Source of the DNA: LMUY01 sp965199105
Lineage (GTDB): Bacteria > Pseudomonadota > Alphaproteobacteria > Acetobacterales > Acetobacteraceae
Assembly: GCA_965199105.1 (NCBI GenBank)
Contig: CBDAQO010000002.1
Location: 1,364,001-1,428,000, forward strand
Reading direction: 5' to 3'
Length of the DNA: 64,000 nt
Shown: positions 1 through 8,772 of the stretch, one piece after another
How the letters are laid out: each line of letters starts with the position of its first letter
How positions within the stretch are numbered: position 1 is the stretch's first letter
Program-made: the position numbers and the translations under genes
The notes under the pieces: model-generated
What the model was told of the DNA's origin: nothing
The model's input: only the letters and a program-made list of their open reading frames with translations
Database searches by the model: none

Positions 1-1
1 G

Positions 2-1009
2 GACGGCGCCCCCGCGGTGCCGGCGCGATGGCTGCAGCGGCTGGAGGCGATGCTGCGCGGCGCCGGCGAGCACTTGCCCGAACACCCGGCCGCCGCCTGG
101 GCCGCCGCACTCGACCTCCCCGCCGGCCCGGTGCCGCGGCTGCAACCGCCCGCGCCGTGCCCCCCCGCCGCCAACCGCCCGCGCCGCCTGCGGGTGACCG
201 AGATCGAGACCTGGCTGCGCGACCCCTATGCCATCTACGCCCGCCATGTCCTGCGGCTGCGCGCCCTGCGGCCGATCGAGGAGCCGGCGGACGCGGCCGA
301 TTACGGCTCCGTGGTGCATGACGCCGTGCATGCCTTCCTGACCGCGGCGGGCACGCGCTACCCAGCCGACGCCGAGCGCCGCCTGGTGGACGCGTTGGAG
401 GCGGCACTGGCCGGCGCCGAGTTGCGGCCCGCTTTGGTGGCCTGGTGGCGCCCGCGGCTGCACCGCATCGCCGCCTGGGTAGCAACCGAGGAAGCGCGGC
501 GGCGACAGTCGACCAAACTGGCCGAAATGGTATCGGAAACCAGCGGCGAGTGGCTGCTGCCGACCGAGCCGCCCTTCCTGCTGGTGGGCCGCGCCGACCG
601 GATCGAGCGCCGCGCCGATGCCACCCTGGCCATCCTCGACTACAAGACCGGCACGCCGCCTTCAAACAAGGACGTGCGCAGCGGCCTGGCCCCGCAACTG
701 CCGCTGGAAGCTGCAATGGCGCAAGCCGGGGCGTTCGGCGCGGCTTTCGCCCTGCCAGTGGCCGAGCTGACCTACTGGCACCTCACCGGCGGCCATGTCC
801 CGGGCGAGGTCCAGCAGGTGCTGAAGAAGCCCGGCGAACTGCCCGCCGCGGTGGACCTGGCGCGCGACAGCCTGGCCGAGCTGGTGGCCGCGTTCGACGA
901 CCCGGCGCATCCCTATCTGTCCCAGCCGTCCGGCCGCGCACCGCGCTTCTCGGACTACACCCAGCTCGCCCGGGCGGGCGAATGGGCCGCGGCGGAGGAC
1001 CCCGAATGA
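2..1009 (+). CDS. addB: AddB, C-terminal part (double-strand break repair nuclease subunit), truncated by window start
   Basis: AddB is the second subunit of the AddAB helicase-nuclease that processes double-strand DNA ends for RecA recombination. Only the last ~335 residues are present; the reading frame is open to the window edge, so the true start lies upstream. The visible part is the C-terminal RecB-type PD-(D/E)XK nuclease domain: the YGSVVHDAVHAFL helix, then GRADRIE, then the LDYKTG motif, followed by a QLPLEA segment. The stop overlaps the addA start as ATGA, showing translational coupling. The next gene being a clear AddA makes the identification firm. Confidence 0.92.
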   Translation, partial: DGAPAVPARWLQRLEAMLRGAGEHLPEHPAAAWAAALDLPAGPVPRLQPPAPCPPAANRPRRLRVTEIETWLRDPYAIYARHVLRLRALRPIEEPADAADYGSVVHDAVHAFLTAAGTRYPADAERRLVDALEAALAGAELRPALVAWWRPRLHRIAAWVATEEARRRQSTKLAEMVSETSGEWLLPTEPPFLLVGRADRIERRADATLAILDYKTGTPPSNKDVRSGLAPQLPLEAAMAQAGAFGAAFALPVAELTYWHLTGGHVPGEVQQVLKKPGELPAAVDLARDSLAELVAAFDDPAHPYLSQPSGRAPRFSDYTQLARAGEWAAAEDPE

Positions 1010-4000
1010 ACGCCATCCCGCCGCTGCTCCTGCCGCAGCAAGCCTCCGCCCGCGCCAACGCCCTGCAGCGCGAGGCCTCCGACCCGGATGTTTCGGCCTT
1101 CGTCGCCGCGTCCGCCGGGTCGGGCAAGACCAAGCTGCTGATCGACCGGCTGGTGCGGCTGATGCTGGGCGGGGCCGACCCGGCGCGCATCCTCTGCCTC
1201 ACCTACACCAAGGCCGCCGCCGCCGAGATGGCCCTGCGGCTGCAGCGCATCCTGGGCGAGTGGGTGACGCTGGATGACGCGCCGCTGGTCGAGGCGCTCA
1301 AAGACCGCGGCATTCGGCCGTCCGCCGACGTCGTGCAGCGGGCGCGCGCCTTGTTCGCCCACGTGCTGGACCTGCCGGGCGGCATGCGGATCGAGACCAT
1401 CCACGCGTTCTGCCAGTCCCTGCTGCGGCGCTTCCCGCTCGAGGCGCTGGTGGCGCCGCATTTCCGCCTGATGGAGGAGGCGGACGGCCACGCCGAGTTG
1501 CTGGCCGCCCGCGAGGCCGCCATGGCGGAGGCCGACCCGGCGGCGCTGCACACCATCGCCGGCCTGGTGCGGGACGGCGAGTTCGGCAAGCTGCTCGGCG
1601 AGCTGCAGCGCCATGGCCAGCGTTTGGCGCCCATGCTGCGCCTGCCCGCCCCGGCGCGGCTGCTGCGGCTGCAGCGGGCGCTCGGCGTTGCCGGCGACGA
1701 CGCCGCGGTGCTGGCCGCCGCGGTGGGCGAAACCGCGCCCGGGTTTGCCGAGGCCGTGCTGCAACTGCTCACCCGCGGCGCGCCCGGCGAGCAGCACACC
1801 GCCGGCCGCCTGCGCGCCTGGCTGGACCACCCGGCGGACGCGCGGCGCGAGCATTGGGGCGAATGGGTCGACTTGTTGCTGACCGACAAGGGCGAGCCAC
1901 GCGTGATCTGCCGCGGCAAGTGGTCCATGTCCGAGCCCGGCCTGGTGGCCAGCCTCACGGCCGAGGCCGAGCGCGTCGCCGACGTCGAGGACACCCGCCG
2001 CGCGCTGCACGTGGCGCAAGCGACCAACGCCGTGCTCACCCTCGCCGCCCCCGTGTTCGCCCGGCTCGAGCGGCGCAAGGACCTGGCCGGGCTGATGGAC
2101 TACCAGGACCTCATCACCCGCACCCGCGCCCTGCTGGTCGACCCCGGCGCCGCCTGGGTGCTCTACAAGCTCGACGGCGGGCTCGACCACGTGTTGCTCG
2201 ACGAGGTGCAGGACAGCGCGCCCGAGCAATGGGCCATCGCCGGCGCGCTCACCGCCGAGTTCTTCGCCGGCGAGGCCGCCCGCGACGGCAAGCGCACCGT
2301 GTTCGCGGTGGGGGACCGCAAACAGTCCATCTATTCGTTCCAGGGCGCCGAACCCGCCGCCTTCGACGAGTGGCGCGGGCGCATGGGCAGCAGCGTCGCG
2401 ACGTCCGGCGGTCGCTTCCGCAACACCCTGCTGGACGTGTCGTTTCGTTCGACCACCCCCGTGCTGGCCCTGGTGGACGCGGTGTTCGCCGACCCGGTGG
2501 CCGCAGCGGGCGTGCTGCAGCCGGGCGAGGCGCTGAACCACCAGGCGCACCGGGCGGGCCATGCCGGGCGGGTGGAGCTGTGGCCGCTTACCCCGCGCCC
2601 GCAGGAGGACCTGCCGGAGCCATGGGCCGTCGCGCGCCGCAACCATGGCCTCACCACCGCTTCGCAGCTCCTGGCCGAGCGGCTCGCGCAATGGGTGGCC
2701 GACACGATCGGCACGCCCCTGCCCAGCGCCGGCCGCGCCATCACGGCGGGCGACATCCTCATCCTGGTGCGCCGCCGCGGTGATTTCGCCCGCGCGGTGA
2801 TGCGGCGGCTGAAGGCGCTGGGCGTGCCGGTCGCCGGGCTGGACCGCCTGGTGCTCACCGGCCAACCCGCGGTGCAGGACCTGCTCGCCTTATGCGACAC
2901 GCTGCTGCTGCCGGAGGACGACCTGTCGCTGGCCTGCGTGCTCACCAGCCCGCTGGGCGGCCTCAGCGACGACGACCTGATGGCGCTGGCGATCGGCCGC
3001 GAGTGGTCGCTGTGGGACGCCCTGCGCGCCCGGGCGACGGAACGGCCGGAGTGGCAGCGCGTGGCCACGTTCCTGCAGACGCTGATGGCCCGGGTGGACT
3101 ACGCCTCGCCGCATGCTTTGCTGGTGGAGGCGCTGGGCCCGCTCGGGGGACGAGCCCGGCTGTTGCGGCGCCTGGGCCCGGAGGCGGCCGAGCCGATCGA
3201 CGAGCTGCTGGGCGCGACGCTGTCCTTCGCCGGGTCGCATCCGCCCTCGCTGCAGGGCTTCCTGCACTGGCTGCGCCAATCCGGCGCCGAGGTGAAGCGC
3301 GAGGCGGAAGCCGCCGGCCACGCGGTGCGCATCATGACGGTGCATGGCGCCAAGGGCCTGGAAGCCCCCGTGGTGATCCTGCCCGACACCACCGCCCTGC
3401 CGCCCGACGGCGGTGGCCTGGTTTGGGCCGAAGGCGACGTGCCGCTGTGGTCACCCTACGCGGCGCTGCGCTGCCGGGCGGTCAGCCGCCTGCGCGAGGC
3501 CGAGCGGGAGCGGCGGCGCGAGGAGTACAACCGCCTGCTCTACGTGGCGCTAACCCGAGCGGCGGACCGGCTGGTGGTCTGTGGCTGGCAGACCAGCGCC
3601 ACGCTCGACGACCAAAGCTGGTATGCTGCGGTGCAGCGCGGGATGCGGCGGTTGGGCGCCACCGGTGAGGACGGGAACCTGGTGGTGACGTCGACGCAGA
3701 CGGCCGCGCCCGTGCTGGCCCACGCGCGCCCTGCCGACGCGCCGGCGCCGCTGCCCGACTGGGCTGGCCTGCCGCCCGACTGGGTGGCGCATCCGCCGCC
3801 GGCCGAGCCCGCGCGCCCGCGCCCGCTGGCGCCCAGCCGCCCGGCCGACGCCACGCTCGGCCCGGTGCCGCAAGCCGCCTCGCCGCTGTCCGGCGGCCCG
3901 CGCGCGCTGCAGCGGGGCAACCTGGTGCACACCTTGCTGCAGCACGCGCCTGACCTGCCCGCTGCCGACCGCGCCGCCCAGGTGGCCGCCTACGTGCGCG

Positions 4001-4383
4001 CCGCCGGGGCGCCCGCTAGCCTGGCCGACGAGGTGATGGCGATCCTGGACCACCCGGCCCTGCGCCCGCTGTTCGGCCCCCACGGTCGCGCCGAGCAGCC
4101 GCTGACCGGGCTGGTGGGGGACGCCGTGATCTCGGGCCAGGTCGACCGCCTGGCGATCCTGCCCGACGCGGTCCACCTCGCCGACTACAAGACCCACCGC
4201 GACGCCCCCGACACGCCGGAGCGGGTGCCGCCGCTCTACCTGCGCCAGATGGCCGCCTACCGCGCGGTGCTGCAGCAATTATGCCCCGGCCGCCCGGTGC
4301 ATTGCAGCCTGGTCTGGACCCGCACCGCCACCGTGATGCCGCTGCCCGAAGCGCTGCTGGACGCCCAGCGCCACCCGGCTTGA
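1006..4383 (+). CDS. addA: AddA helicase-nuclease (double-strand break repair)
   Basis: A 1125-residue UvrD/Rep-type superfamily 1 helicase fused to a C-terminal nuclease, the catalytic motor of AddAB. Walker A (ASAGSGKT) lies at about residues 35-42 and the Walker B/motif II (LLDEVQD) near residue 400. A VHGAKGLE helicase motif sits around residue 780, and a PD-(D/E)XK nuclease motif (GQVDRL...ADYKTH) around residues 1044-1064. The start at the ATGA overlap with addB is preferred because a longer upstream frame would run through the addB coding region. Length fits alphaproteobacterial AddA. Confidence 0.95.
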   Translation: MNAIPPLLLPQQASARANALQREASDPDVSAFVAASAGSGKTKLLIDRLVRLMLGGADPARILCLTYTKAAAAEMALRLQRILGEWVTLDDAPLVEALKDRGIRPSADVVQRARALFAHVLDLPGGMRIETIHAFCQSLLRRFPLEALVAPHFRLMEEADGHAELLAAREAAMAEADPAALHTIAGLVRDGEFGKLLGELQRHGQRLAPMLRLPAPARLLRLQRALGVAGDDAAVLAAAVGETAPGFAEAVLQLLTRGAPGEQHTAGRLRAWLDHPADARREHWGEWVDLLLTDKGEPRVICRGKWSMSEPGLVASLTAEAERVADVEDTRRALHVAQATNAVLTLAAPVFARLERRKDLAGLMDYQDLITRTRALLVDPGAAWVLYKLDGGLDHVLLDEVQDSAPEQWAIAGALTAEFFAGEAARDGKRTVFAVGDRKQSIYSFQGAEPAAFDEWRGRMGSSVATSGGRFRNTLLDVSFRSTTPVLALVDAVFADPVAAAGVLQPGEALNHQAHRAGHAGRVELWPLTPRPQEDLPEPWAVARRNHGLTTASQLLAERLAQWVADTIGTPLPSAGRAITAGDILILVRRRGDFARAVMRRLKALGVPVAGLDRLVLTGQPAVQDLLALCDTLLLPEDDLSLACVLTSPLGGLSDDDLMALAIGREWSLWDALRARATERPEWQRVATFLQTLMARVDYASPHALLVEALGPLGGRARLLRRLGPEAAEPIDELLGATLSFAGSHPPSLQGFLHWLRQSGAEVKREAEAAGHAVRIMTVHGAKGLEAPVVILPDTTALPPDGGGLVWAEGDVPLWSPYAALRCRAVSRLREAERERRREEYNRLLYVALTRAADRLVVCGWQTSATLDDQSWYAAVQRGMRRLGATGEDGNLVVTSTQTAAPVLAHARPADAPAPLPDWAGLPPDWVAHPPPAEPARPRPLAPSRPADATLGPVPQAASPLSGGPRALQRGNLVHTLLQHAPDLPAADRAAQVAAYVRAAGAPASLADEVMAILDHPALRPLFGPHGRAEQPLTGLVGDAVISGQVDRLAILPDAVHLADYKTHRDAPDTPERVPPLYLRQMAAYRAVLQQLCPGRPVHCSLVWTRTATVMPLPEALLDAQRHPA

Positions 4384-4431
4384 TTGCCCACGCCGGCCAG
4401 CCCATTTCCTGTTCGTAAGCGGAGAACCACC

Positions 4432-4758
4432 ATGAGCCAGAACACCATCGCCGTCAGCGACGCCACCTTCCAAACCGACGTGCTCGAGGCGTCCGGCCCC
4501 GTGGTGGTGGATTTCTGGGCCGAGTGGTGCGGCCCCTGCAAGGCAATCGGCCCGGCGCTCGAGGAGATCGCCGCCGAGTTCAAGGGCCAGGTCAAGATCG
4601 CCAAGGTGAACATCGACGAGAACCCGATGACCCCCACCACCTACCAGGTCCGCGGCATCCCCACCCTGATCCTATTCAAGGACGGCAAGCCGGCCGACAC
4701 CCAGGTGGGCGCGCTGCCGAAGAGCCAGTTGCGGGCGTGGGTCGAGCAGGCGATCTAG
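4432..4758 (+). CDS. trxA: Thioredoxin
   Basis: A 108-residue classical thioredoxin, a cytoplasmic disulfide reductant. The active site WCGPC is at residues 32-36 and the cis-proline loop (RGIPTL) follows in the expected place. The ATG is preceded by a GGAGAA ribosome-binding site; a longer frame from 4384 has no such signal. It lies 48 bases after addA in the same direction. Its TAG stop overlaps the stop of the convergent glycosyltransferase gene within the tetramer CTAG. Confidence 0.96.
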   Translation: MSQNTIAVSDATFQTDVLEASGPVVVDFWAEWCGPCKAIGPALEEIAAEFKGQVKIAKVNIDENPMTPTTYQVRGIPTLILFKDGKPADTQVGALPKSQLRAWVEQAI

Positions 4759-5879
4759 CGTTCGGGCAAGGATGGCGACGGCACCAGGACCGAGTTGTCA
4801 CCGACGCGTCGCCCGCTCACCGATAGCGCAACGTCCAACCCCTCGCTGTCGGTGAACACGACCCGGCGCGGTGGGGCGCCCAGCGCTGCCACTGGCAGGG
4901 TGTAACGGAAGCCCGCCCGGGCGCTGCCGAACCCCGCCATCGCAACGTCAGGCCGGTGTTGGTCGCACACCAGGGTGCCGTCTGCGGCGCCGTCGACGGA
5001 TACCGTGAACTCCACCTGCCGGTCCGACCGCCGCTCGTAGACCGCCCAGCCGGCTATGTAGTGGGCGTCCACGACGTCAATGATGCAAATCACCCGATCG
5101 GGGTCGGCGAGCTGATCCCATAGGTCGAGATAATGCCGGTAGCCATCCGGATTATAGCTGAGCAGGGTCTGCCAGTCTGCCGGTAGCTGACTGTCGCCTG
5201 CATGCTGCAGGAACTTGCGGACGGCCACCGGTTTTGGCCCGTGGAAGTGGACGATCTGGGCGTCCGGGTTGCGTCCCCAATAGGGCTTCCAGTTCAAAGA
5301 CCGGTCGATGAGATCGTAACGCCCTTTGTGGTAAACGCGCAGGACTTCCTGGTCCAAGCCCAAATCGAGGTTGTTGGCGGCAAAGGCGCACAGCCTGGTG
5401 TGGTCCTCCCGCATGGCCGGCACGTTCATCAGCATGACGCCCGAGTTCATATCATCGTAGCGCTCGGTGGTTTGGCTAGAGGCGCCGAAGAACAACGGTG
5501 GTGTGGTGCGGAAGAAGTTTGGATGGCGCAGGAACATGACATCGATGTCGGTGTAGAGCACCAAGTCGTCGGCTTGTTCGATGCTGGGAATGTCGAACCG
5601 CATGAACGCCGCCGCCGCGATGTGCAGCCACATGGCGTCCTTGCCGTGTTGCGCCGCATAGGCGGCAAGCTGCGGGTAAAGACTGACGCGATGTGGGATG
5701 ACGCGCACGCCTCGGGCCTGGAGTTCATGCGTCAGCGCGCTCGGCTCGCCGTCAAAGAGCAGGTTGGGCTGCAACGTCGTGTTGCGGTTGGCTGAGTTGA
5801 CAGCCGCCCGCAACACGCCGGGCCAGTCATGGTCGCCCCGCATTAAAGACGCGGCACTCACGGCAAAATACCACTTCAT
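4755..5879 (-). CDS. Putative glycosyltransferase with DxD motif and C-terminal beta-rich domain
   Basis: A 374-residue protein resembling GT8-like sugar transferases. A DxD-type metal/nucleotide-sugar motif occurs in the LYTDIDVMF segment near residue 110. A later LNWKPYWG...IVHFHGPKP block matches the acceptor/diphosphate side of such folds. The last ~110 residues form a separate region (IAGWAVYER ... VDGAADG ... RPDVAMAGFG ... GFRYTLP) of a type often appended to bacterial polysaccharide glycosyltransferases. No signal peptide or membrane helix is seen. It is 54 bases downstream of the FkbM-type methyltransferase on the same strand, so both probably modify one surface glycan. The substrate is unknown. 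The ATG at 5879 was chosen over a GTG nine bases earlier; neither has a clear ribosome-binding site. Confidence 0.72.
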   Translation of the reverse strand: MKWYFAVSAASLMRGDHDWPGVLRAAVNSANRNTTLQPNLLFDGEPSALTHELQARGVRVIPHRVSLYPQLAAYAAQHGKDAMWLHIAAAAFMRFDIPSIEQADDLVLYTDIDVMFLRHPNFFRTTPPLFFGASSQTTERYDDMNSGVMLMNVPAMREDHTRLCAFAANNLDLGLDQEVLRVYHKGRYDLIDRSLNWKPYWGRNPDAQIVHFHGPKPVAVRKFLQHAGDSQLPADWQTLLSYNPDGYRHYLDLWDQLADPDRVICIIDVVDAHYIAGWAVYERRSDRQVEFTVSVDGAADGTLVCDQHRPDVAMAGFGSARAGFRYTLPVAALGAPPRRVVFTDSEGLDVALSVSGRRVGDNSVLVPSPSLPER

Positions 5880-5933
5880 GGTTACCACACTTGGCGTCGG
5901 CAGTCGCAGCCTTTGCTCTCGCGCCGCTTTGCG

Positions 5934-7208
5934 TCAGGCGCTCCGCCCTTCGAAGTAGCCTGCGACGACATAGTGGTTGTGCGCGGACGAGAACTGTCCT
6001 TGAGCCACTGCCGCAGCAACGTCCGGATAGCGTCGCAGATAGGCTTCCTCATCCAGCGGCGTCTTTTCCAAAAGTGGTACGAGCAGGGACCGGAGGCGGT
6101 CGCCCGGAATGTCGAGCGCGACGGACCGGCGCACATCGGAAAACCCCATGAGCTCGGGCATGGCGGCTGAACCGGCCGCGCCAGAGCCAATGGTCGTCCG
6201 GGAGCGTGAATATTCGTCGAGAAGATAGTTGCGGACCGATGCGATGGCGCGCCTCGATGCCAGCCGGACCTTCACGCGCGCTTTCAGTTCGGCGTTGAAT
6301 GCGACGCAGCTATACCAGCCAGCGTCCCCCATGGGCTTGCTGGTCGGAACTAGGTAGTCACGGACCTCCTTGATCGCCGCGTCGTCGGAATGCAGACACA
6401 AGGTCGCTACCTCGACCCGATTGCCATAGATGTTGGCCGGGTTGGCAAGGAAGTTATCTGGGTCGAACGGCTGGTTGATGTGCCAGAACGTCTCGTAGCC
6501 AAGCTTGCGCAATTCGTCGAAAATGCGGCCGGTGTTCTGTTGCGCCCCGTTCTCGAAGTAGAATGCCGCGCGGTTACGTGCCAGCGTGGCGCGCAATCCG
6601 ACCAGGGCGGGTAACTCCATCCCTTCCAGGTCGGCTTTGACGACGGCGACCGATCTGGATTGTGGGTAGACGTCGTCGACGGCGGCCTGCAACGCGAGAA
6701 CACCATCTTCGCGGGTGGCGGCGACAACCTCGAAGCGGACGGCGCCAAGGTTAAGGCCACGGTCCGGCCAGGTGATGATGACCTTCCGCATCGCGGAACT
6801 CTCGCCGACCAGCAGGTTGAAGAGCTTGGCATTGCTCAAGCTGTTGATGGCTACGTTTGCGGCCAAGATCTGGAAACTTGCCGGGTTGGCTTCGAAGGCA
6901 AAGACCTGCCGGTCTGGAAACAATGAGGCCAACGCGACGGTGTGACATCCGACATTGGCACCCAGGTCAATGAAATCGCCACTGGTTTGCCGCTGCATGA
7001 GGTCGGTGAGGAGCGCGATTTCGTCCATCGCCCATTGACCATACATCTGCAGAGACTTGCCGATGACTTCATCGTCGGCATTGTGGAACATGGAGCCAAA
7101 CGGTGTCTCGTGGCGAGCAAGGTCAGACATCAAAACGTCCTGGTTGGTGATCGAATGCCATACAGACGTAGATACGTCATTCAGTTCGTACCCGGGTAGA
7201 CCGCTCAT
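5934..7208 (-). CDS. FkbM-family SAM-dependent methyltransferase with C-terminal glycan-type module
   Basis: About 424 residues. The SAM-binding core is visible: GDFIDLGANVGCHTV, then VFAFEANP, then VVKADLEGMEL, which is the FkbM pattern used for O-methylation of sugars or polyketides. The extreme C-terminus (EEAYLRRYPDVAAAVAQG ... HYVVAGYFEGR) is a short module common in glycan-modifying FkbM proteins and glycosyltransferases. The ATG at 7208 with a GCGAGG box upstream was preferred to an upstream start at 7283. It precedes the glycosyltransferase on the same strand and is divergent from ahcY, which recycles the SAH such enzymes make; that link may be coincidental. Confidence 0.82.
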   Translation of the reverse strand: MSGLPGYELNDVSTSVWHSITNQDVLMSDLARHETPFGSMFHNADDEVIGKSLQMYGQWAMDEIALLTDLMQRQTSGDFIDLGANVGCHTVALASLFPDRQVFAFEANPASFQILAANVAINSLSNAKLFNLLVGESSAMRKVIITWPDRGLNLGAVRFEVVAATREDGVLALQAAVDDVYPQSRSVAVVKADLEGMELPALVGLRATLARNRAAFYFENGAQQNTGRIFDELRKLGYETFWHINQPFDPDNFLANPANIYGNRVEVATLCLHSDDAAIKEVRDYLVPTSKPMGDAGWYSCVAFNAELKARVKVRLASRRAIASVRNYLLDEYSRSRTTIGSGAAGSAAMPELMGFSDVRRSVALDIPGDRLRSLLVPLLEKTPLDEEAYLRRYPDVAAAVAQGQFSSAHNHYVVAGYFEGRSA

Positions 7209-7277
7209 GACCTCGCCAGGTCGTTTGCGCCTGCTGATCGCCAGCAAGGGTTGGAAAGCAGTGCGCGCGCAAGAGAA

Positions 7278-7306
7278 TTGCAAACATCAAGATATCCTTA
7301 TATGAG
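7278..7306 (+). promoter_or_regulatory. Possible sigma-70 type promoter for ahcY
   Basis: TTGCAA at 7278-7283 and TATGAG at 7301-7306 are separated by 17 bases, 27 bases before the ahcY start. Both hexamers are only partial matches, so this is tentative. No SAH riboswitch-like structure was recognised in this short leader. Confidence 0.35.
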
Positions 7307-7333
7307 GTCGGCGGTCCAACTGGAGCGCCCCAC

Positions 7334-8641
7334 ATGCCCGACATCTCGATGCCGACCGACTACAAGGTGCGCGACATGGCGCTGGCCGAGTGGGGCCGCA
7401 AAGAGACTTCTATGGCTGAGGACGAAATGCCCGGCCTGATGGCGTTGCGCGAGGAATACGGTGCCAGCAAGCCGCTCAAGGGCGCTCGCATCGCCGGGTG
7501 CCTGCACATGACCATCCAGACCGCCGTGCTGATCGAGACGCTCACGGCGCTCGGGGCCACGGTGCGTTGGTCGTCCTGCAACATCTTCTCCACTCAGGAC
7601 CATGCGGCTGCAGCCGTCGCGGCCGCGGGCACGCCGGTGTTTGCCTGGAAGGGGATGGACGAAGAAGCGTTCTGGTGGTGCATCGAGCAGACGGTGCGCG
7701 GTCCGGATGGGTGGACGCCCAACATGATCCTGGACGACGGTGGCGACCTCACCCAGTTGCTGCACCAGAAATACCCCGCAATGCTCGGGGACGTGCGCGG
7801 CATCTCGGAGGAGACCACCACCGGCGTGCACCGGCTGCGCGACATGGCGCGGGACGGCACGCTGCTGGTGCCGGCCATTAACGTGAACGACAGCGTCACC
7901 AAGTCCAAGTTCGACAACCTCTATGGCTGCCGGGAGAGCCTGGTGGACGCGATCCGCCGTGGCACCGACGTGATGCTGGCCGGCAAGGTCGCCGTGGTGT
8001 GCGGCTTTGGTGACGTGGGCAAGGGCTCGGCCGCCAGCCTGCGCCAGGGCGGCTGCCGCGTGCTGGTGACCGAGGTGGACCCGATCTGCGCATTGCAGGC
8101 CGCCATGGAAGGTTACGAGGTCGTCACCATGGACGGGGCGGCGCCGCGGGGAGACATCTTCGTCACCGCCACCGGCAATGTCGACGTGATCACCATCGAC
8201 CACATGCGGGCGATGAAGCACCGGGCGATCGTGTGCAACATCGGGCACTTCGACAGCGAAATCCAGATCGAGGCGCTGCGCAACTACACCTGGGACAACG
8301 TGAAGCCGCAGGTCGACGAGGTGGTGTTCCCCGACGGCAAGCGCCTCATCGTGCTGAGCGAGGGCCGCCTGGTGAACCTCGGCAACGCCACCGGACACCC
8401 CTCGTTCGTGATGTCGGCGAGCTTCACCAACCAGGTGCTGGCGCAAATCGAACTCTGGACGGCGCCGGCCGGCAAATACGAGCGGCAGGTCTACACGCTG
8501 CCGAAGCAGTTGGACGAGAAGGTGGCGGCGCTGCATCTGGCCAAGGTCGGCGCCGAGCTGACCCGGCTCACGCCCAAGCAGGCCGAGTATATCGGAGCGG
8601 CGGTGTCAGGGCCGTACAAGCACGACCTGTATCGCTACTAG
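7334..8641 (+). CDS. ahcY: S-adenosylhomocysteine hydrolase
   Basis: A 435-residue SAHH that splits S-adenosylhomocysteine into homocysteine and adenosine, keeping SAM-dependent methylation running. Family signatures are intact: HMTIQTAVLIETL near residue 60, NVNDSVTKSKFDNLYG near residue 180, the NAD-binding loop GFGDVGKGSAASL near residue 225, and the C-terminal KHDLYRY tail. Length is as expected for bacterial SAHH. The TAG stop lies inside the first copy of a CTAGACCAT-type repeat that continues downstream. Confidence 0.97.
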   Translation: MPDISMPTDYKVRDMALAEWGRKETSMAEDEMPGLMALREEYGASKPLKGARIAGCLHMTIQTAVLIETLTALGATVRWSSCNIFSTQDHAAAAVAAAGTPVFAWKGMDEEAFWWCIEQTVRGPDGWTPNMILDDGGDLTQLLHQKYPAMLGDVRGISEETTTGVHRLRDMARDGTLLVPAINVNDSVTKSKFDNLYGCRESLVDAIRRGTDVMLAGKVAVVCGFGDVGKGSAASLRQGGCRVLVTEVDPICALQAAMEGYEVVTMDGAAPRGDIFVTATGNVDVITIDHMRAMKHRAIVCNIGHFDSEIQIEALRNYTWDNVKPQVDEVVFPDGKRLIVLSEGRLVNLGNATGHPSFVMSASFTNQVLAQIELWTAPAGKYERQVYTLPKQLDEKVAALHLAKVGAELTRLTPKQAEYIGAAVSGPYKHDLYRY

Positions 8642-8698
8642 ACCATCACCGGTTCTAGACCATGACCGGTTTGCTTTGGCTCACCCGTCATGCTCTAG
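8638..8698. repeat. CTAGACCATGACCGG repeat/palindrome cluster, likely bidirectional terminator
   Basis: CTAGACCATCACCGG (8638-8652) is followed by CTAGACCATGACCGG (8655-8669), then by the near reverse complement CCCGTCATGCTCTAG (8684-8698). The last two can fold into a stem with a mismatch and a 14-base loop. It lies between the convergent ahcY and the flavoprotein operon, so it could terminate both. The same sequence family recurs at 56824-56928. Confidence 0.65.
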
Positions 8699-8772
8699 CC
8701 TTTGTTTCTGCAGCTGATTCACGACTCAGGTCGGCTCGGCCTGAACCGATCACGCGCTAGGGCGTGTCGACC

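Noticed and set aside
955..2865. 636-codon open frame on the minus strand
   Set aside because: Antisense to addA; its protein is His/Gln/Gly/Arg-rich without any fold and arises from high GC content.
7284..7333. SAH riboswitch upstream of ahcY
   Set aside because: The leader is too short and lacks a recognisable conserved core.
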